Positions 1-5,094 of a stretch of 7,454 nt of DNA are shown here, piece by piece; within the stretch, counting starts at the first letter, position 1, and every line of letters begins with the position of its first letter. The position numbers and the translations under genes are program-made. This DNA is from Spirochaetota bacterium (GTDB taxonomy: Bacteria; Spirochaetota; Spirochaetia; Treponematales; Treponemataceae), in the NCBI GenBank assembly GCA_029571425.1, contig JAKPSR010000432.1:1-7454 (forward strand), in the 5' to 3' direction. The notes under the pieces are model-generated. The model had not been told where the DNA came from. It saw nothing but the letters and a program-made list of their open reading frames with translations, and did no database searches.

Positions 1-88
1 TGCTTTCGGAGAGGATGACGCTTATGTCGTAGAGAAGTCTGAGCTCGCTGAGTTCCCGCTCGCTCGTCGCGCGTTCCGTTTCGGCCAT
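1..88 (-). CDS. N-terminus of a divergent GAF-type transcriptional regulator, NifA-like (partial)
   Basis: Only the first 29 codons are in the window, read right to left from an ATG at 88-86; the gene continues beyond base 1. The peptide begins MAETERATSERELSELRLLY and continues DISVILSES. The segment LRLLYDISVILSES resembles the opening helix of the GAF domain at the start of NifA-family, sigma-54-dependent activators (family pattern: L.LLYEIS..L..S). A GAGGGA ribosome-binding site lies at 101-96 on the minus strand, 7 bases from the ATG. Position supports the call: it is divergent from a nif operon with a sigma-54 promoter and a NifA-type enhancer site, so a NifA homologue is the natural partner. 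The AAA+ and DNA-binding domains are not visible, so another GAF-containing regulator or a sensor kinase cannot be excluded. The NifA assignment is inference from about 14 residues plus context. Confidence 0.6.
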   Translation of the reverse strand, partial: MAETERATSERELSELRLLYDISVILSES

Positions 89-192
89 CGTCCCGTCCCT
101 CGGGCGGCGGCCTTCGACGGGTGGACGGCCCGGCGCGCTCGCCCAGTCCGTCCTGAAGATCGATACTTACACATCGCATAGAAAGGGATTCG

Positions 193-198
193 TGTCAA
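193..198 (-). promoter_or_regulatory. Possible -35 hexamer for the divergent regulator gene
   Basis: Read on the minus strand, 198-193 is TTGACA, a perfect sigma-70 -35 box pointing toward the divergent gene. No good -10 box sits at the right distance: at a 17-base spacer the hexamer is GATGTG, and TATGCG is only 12 bases away. The hexamer overlaps the left half of the NifA-type site. If real, an activator bound there could also repress the divergent gene. Weak call. Confidence 0.2.
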
Positions 199-208
199 GC
201 GAAGGACA
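193..208. promoter_or_regulatory. NifA-type upstream activator sequence (TGT-N10-ACA)
   Basis: TGT at 193-195 and ACA at 206-208 are separated by exactly ten bases, the published consensus for NifA enhancer sites. It is the only exact match I found between 89 and 390. Its centre is about 217 bp upstream of the predicted nifH transcription start, within the usual range for enhancer binding with DNA looping. The six fixed bases alone are weak evidence. The clean sigma-54 promoter and NifA-like divergent gene raise the likelihood. Confidence 0.65.
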
Positions 209-209
209 T

Positions 210-257
210 CCTACGGAAATGTAGGAATGGCCGTTCGGCGCCCCACGGAAATGTCGG
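210..257. repeat. Two direct copies of an operator-like dyad, CCNAC-GGAAAT-GTNGG
   Basis: Copy 1 (210-225) is CCTAC-GGAAAT-GTAGG, a perfect 5-6-5 inverted repeat. Copy 2 (242-257) is CCCAC-GGAAAT-GTCGG, the same sequence with one mismatched pair in the dyad. The core ACGGAAATGT is identical in both. The copies are offset by 32 bp, close to three turns of B-DNA, so proteins on both would face the same side. Copy 1 begins one base after the NifA-type site ends. I do not recognise the motif; it differs from the NifA, NtrC, FNR and NrpR consensus sites as I know them. It is a candidate binding site for an additional regulator. Confidence 0.5.
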
Positions 258-391
258 ATCCGCGTCGCGACAATCGCCCTCCCATCTCCTATTCACTAAT
301 GTCTCGCGCTTTTTTTCGTCGCATGTAAAGCGTTGCCGGGAAAGGATTTCCGCGCTTCATTCCACGAGTCACACGGTTCGCCGCGCGCGGT

Positions 392-407
392 TGGCACGAT
401 CCTTGCT
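392..407 (+). promoter_or_regulatory. Sigma-54 (RpoN) promoter of the nif operon
   Basis: TGGCAC at 392-397, five bases, then TTGCT at 403-407 match the sigma-54 consensus TGGCAC-N5-TTGCW at every defined position. The invariant GG (393-394) and GC (405-406) are ten bases apart as required. Transcription is predicted to start about 12 bases after the GC, near base 418, giving a leader of about 39 bases before nifH. This type of promoter needs an AAA+ activator such as NifA, consistent with the site at 193-208. An inverted repeat CCTTG-N6-CAAGG (401-416) overlays the -12 element and start region. Confidence 0.93.
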
Positions 408-418
408 TATACAAGGCA

Positions 419-434
419 TCGGGCGCGAGCCCGA
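419..434 (+). promoter_or_regulatory. 5' UTR hairpin with GNRA (GCGA) tetraloop
   Basis: TCGGGC (419-424) pairs with GCCCGA (429-434) to give six continuous Watson-Crick pairs, five of them G-C, closed by the loop GCGA, a member of the very stable GNRA class. The stem starts one base after the predicted transcription start at about 418, so it would cap the 5' end of the nif mRNA. It is followed by an A-rich, apparently unpaired stretch up to the ribosome-binding site. By analogy with other 5'-terminal stems it could protect the transcript from decay. That role is inferred. Confidence 0.6.
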
Positions 435-445
435 AAACCAACAAC

Positions 446-449
446 GGAG
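446..449 (+). promoter_or_regulatory. nifH ribosome-binding site, fixing the start at 457
   Basis: GGAG at 446-449, within a purine run to 456, lies 7 bases before the ATG at 457. It decides between that ATG and an upstream in-frame TTG at 391, which would lie inside the sigma-54 promoter, upstream of the predicted transcript start. Confidence 0.85.
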
Positions 450-456
450 AAGAGAG

Positions 457-1281
457 ATGCGAAAGATTGCGATCTACGGCAAGGGGGGTATCGGCAAGTC
501 CACCACCACGCAAAACACCGTCGCCGCGCTCGCGGAAATGGGAAAGAACATGATGATCGTTGGCTGCGATCCCAAGGCGGACTCGACCCGTCTGATCCTG
601 AACGGTCTTGCGCAGAAAACGGTGCTTGATACCCTCCGCCTCGAGGGAGAGGACCTCGACCTCGAGGACGTCGTCAAGGTCGGCTTCAAGGGCACGCGCT
701 GCGTCGAGTCGGGCGGCCCGGAGCCGGGAGTCGGCTGCGCGGGACGCGGCATCATCACGTCGATCAACCTACTCGAGCAGCTCGGCGCCTTCGACCCGCA
801 GTACAAGCTCGACTACACCTTCTACGACGTCCTCGGCGACGTCGTGTGCGGTGGCTTCGCGATGCCGATCCGGGACGGGAAGGCCGAGGAGATCTACATC
901 GTCTGCTCGGGCGAGATGATGGCGATGTACGCGGCGAACAACATCTGCAAGGGAATTCGGAAGTTCGCGGAGTCGGGCACGGTCCGCCTCGGCGGGCTCA
1001 TATGCAACAGCCGCAAGGTCGACCGCGAGGCCGAGCTGATCATGGCGCTCGCCGAGAAGATCGGCACGCAGATGATCCACTTCGTCCCGCGCGACAACGT
1101 GGTCCAGCGGGCGGAGATCAACAAGAAGACCGTCATCGACTTCGACCCGACGGTCGGCCAGGCCGACGAGTACCGCAAACTCGCGCGCGCCATCGAGGTT
1201 AACACCAAGTTCGTGATCCCCAACCCGTTGGAGATCGAGGACCTCGAGAAGCTGCTGATGGAGTTCGGCATCGCCGACTGA
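457..1281 (+). CDS. nifH: Nitrogenase iron protein (dinitrogenase reductase)
   Basis: NifH is the cytoplasmic homodimeric Fe protein that hydrolyses MgATP and delivers electrons one at a time to NifDK; it is also needed for FeMo-co and P-cluster assembly. At 274 residues it has the usual family length. The Walker A loop GKGGIGKS is at residues 8-15, switch I region CDPKAD at 37-42, and switch II DVLGDVVCGGF at 124-134. Cys94 (GVGCAGRG) and Cys131 (VVCGG) are the ligands of the bridging [4Fe-4S] cluster. Arg97, the residue ADP-ribosylated by DraT in some diazotrophs, is present as in nearly all NifH; no DraT gene is seen here. The start follows GGAG at 446-449. It is the first gene after the sigma-54 promoter and lies 32 bases before nifI1, with no terminator-like hairpin between. 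The overall sequence resembles the anaerobe-type NifH group, by recollection of the family rather than a tree. Confidence 0.98.
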   Translation: MRKIAIYGKGGIGKSTTTQNTVAALAEMGKNMMIVGCDPKADSTRLILNGLAQKTVLDTLRLEGEDLDLEDVVKVGFKGTRCVESGGPEPGVGCAGRGIITSINLLEQLGAFDPQYKLDYTFYDVLGDVVCGGFAMPIRDGKAEEIYIVCSGEMMAMYAANNICKGIRKFAESGTVRLGGLICNSRKVDREAELIMALAEKIGTQMIHFVPRDNVVQRAEINKKTVIDFDPTVGQADEYRKLARAIEVNTKFVIPNPLEIEDLEKLLMEFGIAD

Positions 1282-1313
1282 CCAGGAATAAAAGCGTAAG
1301 GAGAACGAACACT

Positions 1314-1658
1314 ATGGTGATGATCAGGGCTATTATCAGGCCGGACAAGACGGACGCGGTGATGGCGCGGCTCATGGCCGAGGGCTATCCCTCGGTGACC
1401 CGCATGAACGTTTCGGGTCGCGGCAAGCAGCGCGGAATCAAGATCGGGGACGTGACCTACGACGAGGTCCCGAAGGAACTGCTGATGATGGTGATCAAGG
1501 ACGCCGATCGCGACTTCGTCGTTAAAACGATCATCGATGAGGCCCGAACCGGCGCGAAGGGCGCGTTCGGCGACGGGAAGATATTCATCTCGCCGGTCGA
1601 CGAGATGTATACGGTGAGCTCCGGGGTGCGCGAGTCGGGCGCGGAGGAGACGAGATGA
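1314..1658 (+). CDS. nifI1: PII-family nitrogenase regulator NifI1
   Basis: NifI1 (also called GlnBA or NifHD1) is a 114-residue PII-like protein. In methanogens NifI1 and NifI2 form a complex that binds NifDK and blocks its activity when 2-oxoglutarate is low; 2-oxoglutarate and ATP release it. Visible here are the N-terminal strand MIRAIIRP (3-10), the T-loop stretch GRGKQRGIKIGDVTYDEVPK (35-54) typical of NifI1, and the B-loop ARTG...GDGKIFISPV (77-95). The B-loop holds five residues between TG and GDG where NifI2 of this operon and GlnB have two, so it is three residues longer. The start follows TAAGGAG at 1297-1303. Its stop overlaps the nifI2 start (ATGA, 1655-1658), implying coupled translation and a fixed ratio. 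The position between nifH and nifD is diagnostic of NifI rather than GlnB or GlnK. Confidence 0.95.
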   Translation: MVMIRAIIRPDKTDAVMARLMAEGYPSVTRMNVSGRGKQRGIKIGDVTYDEVPKELLMMVIKDADRDFVVKTIIDEARTGAKGAFGDGKIFISPVDEMYTVSSGVRESGAEETR

Positions 1659-2032
1659 AGGAAGTCATGGCGATCGTCCGGATGAACCGGATTAACCAGA
1701 CTAAGCGCGCCCTCACCGAGGCGGGCATAACCTCCATGCACGCGAAGGACTGCCTTGGGCGCGGCAAGGGCCTCGTCGAGCTTATCGGGCTCGGGGGCGC
1801 CGAGCGCGCATACGAGGAGAAGATGGAGGAGCTCGGGAACGCGGGCCGGCTCGTGCCGAAGCGCATGGTGACCGTGGTGGTCCCCGACAGGCTCGTCAAG
1901 CGGGTCGTCGACGCGATCATGGACGCGAACAGGACCGGGAAGTCCGGCGACGGCAAGGTGTTCGTCATGCCGGTGCTCGACTCGGTCAGGATACGGACCG
2001 GAGAGGCGGGGGACGAGACCCTCGACGAGTAA
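1655..2032 (+). CDS. nifI2: PII-family nitrogenase regulator NifI2
   Basis: NifI2 (GlnBB, NifHD2) is the partner of NifI1 in the 2-oxoglutarate-responsive shut-off of nitrogenase. It has 125 residues, slightly longer than GlnB, mainly through a longer T-loop of roughly residues 36-66 (from GRGKGLVELIGLGGAE to GRLVPKR), the usual distinction of NifI2. The B-loop NRTGKSGDGKVFVMPV (92-107) has the standard PII spacing, and the C-terminal strand VRIRTGE (111-117) matches the PII family end. The start ATG at 1655 overlaps the nifI1 stop, with GGAGG at 1643-1647 inside the end of nifI1 as ribosome-binding site. The stop is ten bases before nifD, and that gap contains the nifD ribosome-binding site. 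No uridylylation tyrosine can be assigned by eye in the T-loop. Confidence 0.95.
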   Translation: MKEVMAIVRMNRINQTKRALTEAGITSMHAKDCLGRGKGLVELIGLGGAERAYEEKMEELGNAGRLVPKRMVTVVVPDRLVKRVVDAIMDANRTGKSGDGKVFVMPVLDSVRIRTGEAGDETLDE

Positions 2033-2042
2033 GGAGACGCGA

Positions 2043-3680
2043 ATGTCCGAGAAGATACAGGCGGTCAACGCCGAGGAATTCAAGGCGGAGACCCTCGAGC
2101 GGTACCCGCCGAAGCTGGCGCGCAAGCGGGCGAAGCAGATCGTCGTCAACGAGGTCGGGCCCGGCGACGCGGTGCCGGAGATACTGGCGAACTCGCGCAC
2201 CGCGCCCGGCATCCTCACGATGCGCGGGTGCTCGTACGCGGGCTGCAAGGGCGTCGTCCTTGGCCCGACGCGAGACATCTTGCAGATAACGCACGGGCCC
2301 ATCGGGTGCGGGTTCTACAGTTGGTTGACGCGCCGGAACCAGACGCGGCCCGAGACGGCCGACGCGCCGAATTACATGCCCTACGCGATGTCGACTGACC
2401 TTCAGGAGGACGAGATCATCTTCGGCGGCGAGAAGAAGTTGAAGGCGGCGATCGACGAGGCCGTCGCGCTCTTCCACCCGAAGGCGATCGGTATCTTCGC
2501 GACCTGCCCCGTCGGGTTGATCGGGGACGACGTGCACGCGGTCGCCCGCGAGATGGAGGCGAAGTACCCGGACATCAACATATTCGGGTTCTCGTGCGAG
2601 GGGTACAAGGGCGTCAGCCAGTCGGCCGGGCACCACGTCGCGAACAACAAGGTGTTTACCGACGTGGTCGGCCTCGACGACGAGCCGAAGCCGGGCGAAT
2701 GGCGCTTCAATATCCTCGGCGAGTACAACATCGGCGGGGACGCGTTCGAGATCGAGCGCCTCGTCGGCCTTTGCGGGATGACCCTGCACTCGACGTTCAG
2801 CGGAAACTCGAACTACAAGGAGTTCTCAAGCGCGCACACGGCCGACCTCAACGTCGTCATGTGCCATCGCTCGATCAATTACCTTGCCGAGATGATGGAG
2901 AAGAAGTACGGCATCCCGTGGTTCAAGGTAAACTTCGTCGGCGCCGAGGCGACCGCGAAGTCACTCAGGAAGATCGCGTCCTTCTTTCGCGACCCAGCGC
3001 TCGCCGAGCGCGTCGAGCGGGTCGTCGAGACGGAGATGGCCGAAGTCGCGAAGGTGCGGGACGAGATCCGCGCGCGCTGCGAGGGTAAGACGGCCATGCT
3101 CTTCGTCGGCGGCTCGCGCGCGCATCACTACCAGGAACTGCTGGGCGAGATCGGCATGGTTACGGTCGCCGCCGGGTACGAGTTCGCGCATCGGGACGAC
3201 TACGAGGGGCGCAAGGTCCTGCCGGACATCGTCGTCGACGCCGACTCCCGGAACATCGAGGAGCTTTCGGTCGAGGCGGACCCCGAGCGCTACCGGCCCC
3301 GCGTCGGCGAGCGTGAGCGGACGGAGCTCGAGTCGGGCGGGTTCGCGCTATCGGATTACCGGGGGATGATGCCGGAGATGCCCGCGAAGTCTCTCGTCAT
3401 CGACGACCTCAACCACTACGAGCTTGAGCGGCTCATCGAGGAGTACAAGCCGGACCTCGTGTGCGCCGGGATAAAGGAAAAGTACGTGGTGCAGAAGCGC
3501 GGCCTGCCGATGAAGCAGCTCCACAGTTACGATTATATGGGCCCGTTCGCGGGCTTTCGGGGGGCGATTAATTTCTACCGCGAGATAGATCGCCTCGTCA
3601 ACAGCGGGACCTTCGCGCTCGCCAAGGCACCGTGGTCCGAGAGTCCCGAGCTTAGCGCGAGTTACGGGCACAACGGATAG
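2043..3680 (+). CDS. nifD: Nitrogenase molybdenum-iron protein alpha chain
   Basis: NifD carries FeMo-co, the N2-reduction site, and shares the P-cluster with NifK in a cytoplasmic alpha2beta2 tetramer. Residues matching known functional positions of Azotobacter NifD are Cys63, Cys89 and Cys155 (P-cluster), Gln193 and His198 (SQSAGHH, cofactor pocket), Cys274 (FeMo-co iron ligand) with Arg276, GGSR at 356-359, FAH at 381-383, and His494 (KQLHSYDY, molybdenum ligand). At 545 residues it is longer than the roughly 480-490 of the proteobacterial type. The extra stretch lies at about 400-450 (NIEELSVEADPERYRPRVGE and following), matching the Clostridium pasteurianum-type insertion. Absence of a delta-subunit gene before nifK and the SQSAGHH pocket argue for a molybdenum rather than a V or Fe-only enzyme. 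The start follows AAGGAG at 2031-2036, which overlaps the nifI2 stop codon. Confidence 0.98.
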   Translation: MSEKIQAVNAEEFKAETLERYPPKLARKRAKQIVVNEVGPGDAVPEILANSRTAPGILTMRGCSYAGCKGVVLGPTRDILQITHGPIGCGFYSWLTRRNQTRPETADAPNYMPYAMSTDLQEDEIIFGGEKKLKAAIDEAVALFHPKAIGIFATCPVGLIGDDVHAVAREMEAKYPDINIFGFSCEGYKGVSQSAGHHVANNKVFTDVVGLDDEPKPGEWRFNILGEYNIGGDAFEIERLVGLCGMTLHSTFSGNSNYKEFSSAHTADLNVVMCHRSINYLAEMMEKKYGIPWFKVNFVGAEATAKSLRKIASFFRDPALAERVERVVETEMAEVAKVRDEIRARCEGKTAMLFVGGSRAHHYQELLGEIGMVTVAAGYEFAHRDDYEGRKVLPDIVVDADSRNIEELSVEADPERYRPRVGERERTELESGGFALSDYRGMMPEMPAKSLVIDDLNHYELERLIEEYKPDLVCAGIKEKYVVQKRGLPMKQLHSYDYMGPFAGFRGAINFYREIDRLVNSGTFALAKAPWSESPELSASYGHNG

Positions 3681-3683
3681 GCG

Positions 3684-3696
3684 TCGCCGGAGGCGA
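3684..3696 (+). other. Small stem in the nifD-nifK gap
   Basis: In the 28-base gap, TCGCC (3684-3688) can pair with GGCGA (3692-3696) around a GGA loop. The stem ends at the nifK ribosome-binding site (AAAGGAGA, 3696-3703). It is short and has no T-run, so it is not a terminator. At most it might tune nifK translation or mRNA processing. It may well be chance in G+C-rich DNA. Confidence 0.2.
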
Positions 3697-3708
3697 AAGG
3701 AGAGATAG

Positions 3709-5085
3709 ATGCTTTTACGACACACACCAGAGGCCGTCGCGGAACGTTCCGCGCTGACCATAAACCCCGCGAAGACATGCCAGCCGGTCGGGGCGATGTA
3801 CGCCGCGCTCGGCGTGCATCGCTGCCTCCCGCACAGCCATGGGTCGCAAGGATGCTGCGCCTACCACCGGAGCGCGCTCACCCGGCACTACAAGGACCCG
3901 ATCATGGCGACGACCAGCTCGTTCACCGAGGGCGCCTCGGTGTTCGGCGGCCAGGCGAACATGCTCGAGGCGCTGACGAACATCTTCGCCCTGTACGATC
4001 CGGAGATAGTCGCCGTGCATACCACCTGCCTGTCGGAGACGATCGGCGACGACCTGCCGCAGATAATCAACAAGGCGCGGAGCGAGGATAAGATACCGAA
4101 GGGAAAGTTCGTCGTCCACGCGAATACCCCGAGCTATAAGGGATCGCACGTGACCGGCTACGCGAACATGGTCGCCGCGTTCGTCCAGTACTTCTCGCGC
4201 AGTACGGGTCGGCGCACGGGGCGGATAAATCTCATACCGTCGTTCGTCGAGCCTAGCGACATGTCCGAGATCAAGCATATCGCGTCCGAGATGGGTATAG
4301 ACTTCGCGATGTTTCCCGACACGAGCGACGTCGTCAACGGCCCGATGGACGGGAAGTTCCGGATGTACCCGAGGGGCGGCGCTACGCGCGAGCAGATCGA
4401 GGCCGCGGGCGACGCGCGGCTCACGGTCGCCCTTGGTCGCGTCGGCGCCCTTCCCGCGGCGAAGCTTCTCGACACGAAGTGCAAGGTACCGGTCGAGGCG
4501 CTCGACTTGCCGATAGGCGTTCGGGCGACTGACGCGCTCGTCGAGACGCTCCGCAAGGCGGCCGGTGTGCCGGTGCCCGATTCCCTCTCGCTTGAGCGGG
4601 GTCAGCTCGTCGACGTCCTGTGCGACATGAGTCAGTACACCTACGGGCGGACGGTCTCCATGGTCGGCGACCCCGACCTCCTCGTCGGCCTCGTCTCCTT
4701 TTGCAGGGACGCCGGGATGCGCGTGCTACACGTCGTCACCGGCACCAATCCCGGGCCGAAGTTCGAGCGGCGGATAAAGGAGCTTGCGGGCGAGGGCGTG
4801 ACGGTTCGCACCGGGCTGCAGGCCGACATGTTCCTTTTCCATCAGCTGGTGAAGGGCGAGCGCCCCGACCTGATAATGGGGAACACCTACTGCAAGTACA
4901 TCGCGAGGGACATGGACATCCCGCTCGTGCGGGTCGGTTTCCCGATCTACGACCGGGTTGGGCATTCGTACTTCCCGGTTACCGGGTATCGGGGCGGGCT
5001 CATGCTCCTCGAGAGGGTCCTCGGCGCGATCCAGGATAGGATCGACCGTGACGCCCCGGAGGAATCGTTCGAGCTAGTGATGTAG
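3709..5085 (+). CDS. nifK: Nitrogenase molybdenum-iron protein beta chain
   Basis: NifK pairs with NifD and provides half the P-cluster ligands through which electrons from NifH reach FeMo-co. The expected cysteines are Cys24 (AKTCQP), Cys49 (GSQGC) and Cys107 (HTTCLSETIGDD), equivalent to Azotobacter Cys70, 95 and 153. SSFTEGASVFGG (70-81) and NTPSYKGSHVTG are family hallmarks. At 458 residues it lacks the roughly 50-residue N-terminal extension of Azotobacter NifK (523), as in Clostridium pasteurianum. Short NifK goes with the NifD insertion in that enzyme type, so this is not a truncation. Extra cysteines at 39 and 50 flank the HGSQGC motif, a pattern I recall from clostridial NifK. The start follows AAAGGAGA (3696-3703). 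The stop is nine bases before the nifE ATG. Confidence 0.98.
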   Translation: MLLRHTPEAVAERSALTINPAKTCQPVGAMYAALGVHRCLPHSHGSQGCCAYHRSALTRHYKDPIMATTSSFTEGASVFGGQANMLEALTNIFALYDPEIVAVHTTCLSETIGDDLPQIINKARSEDKIPKGKFVVHANTPSYKGSHVTGYANMVAAFVQYFSRSTGRRTGRINLIPSFVEPSDMSEIKHIASEMGIDFAMFPDTSDVVNGPMDGKFRMYPRGGATREQIEAAGDARLTVALGRVGALPAAKLLDTKCKVPVEALDLPIGVRATDALVETLRKAAGVPVPDSLSLERGQLVDVLCDMSQYTYGRTVSMVGDPDLLVGLVSFCRDAGMRVLHVVTGTNPGPKFERRIKELAGEGVTVRTGLQADMFLFHQLVKGERPDLIMGNTYCKYIARDMDIPLVRVGFPIYDRVGHSYFPVTGYRGGLMLLERVLGAIQDRIDRDAPEESFELVM

Positions 5086-5094
5086 GAGGGACGA

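Larger units (their letters stand above)
89..456. other. Divergent intergenic regulatory region between the regulator and nifH
   Basis: This is the only gene-free stretch longer than 300 bases. From left to right it holds the leader of the divergent gene (about 89-192), a NifA-type enhancer site (193-208), two copies of an operator-like dyad (210-225 and 242-257), an A/T-richer segment with seven consecutive T at 310-316, the sigma-54 promoter (392-407), a 5' UTR hairpin (419-434) and the nifH ribosome-binding site (446-449). Within the left part, GGACGG at 123-128 is complementary to CCGTCC at 148-153, which could form a weak stem in the divergent leader. No convincing coding frame or terminator was found here. 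Confidence 0.8.

Noticed and set aside
252..272. TGTCG...CGACA inverted repeat as a second NifA site
   Set aside because: TGT and ACA are 15 bases apart instead of 10, and the arms are common sequence in this G+C-rich DNA.
310..316. Run of seven T as a rho-independent terminator
   Set aside because: No G+C-rich stem precedes it, and no gene ends upstream of it on this strand.
326..338. IHF-like site (TAA-N4-TTG) between enhancer and promoter
   Set aside because: Only the YAA-N4-TTG part fits. The following AT-W is missing, and the T-tract lies on the wrong side for an IHF site.
408..413. TATACA as a sigma-70 -10 box for nifH
   Set aside because: There is no -35 box at 16-18 bases, and the sequence lies just downstream of a full sigma-54 consensus.
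391..456. An N-terminal extension of NifH from the TTG at 391 (22 extra residues)
   Set aside because: It would start inside the sigma-54 promoter, upstream of the predicted transcript start. NifH proteins begin close to the Walker A loop, as the ATG at 457 does, and that ATG has its own ribosome-binding site.
1457..2302. Long minus-strand open frame of 281 codons opposite nifI1, nifI2 and nifD
   Set aside because: It spans three well-supported genes, has no recognisable protein family content, and open antisense frames are common opposite G+C-rich genes.
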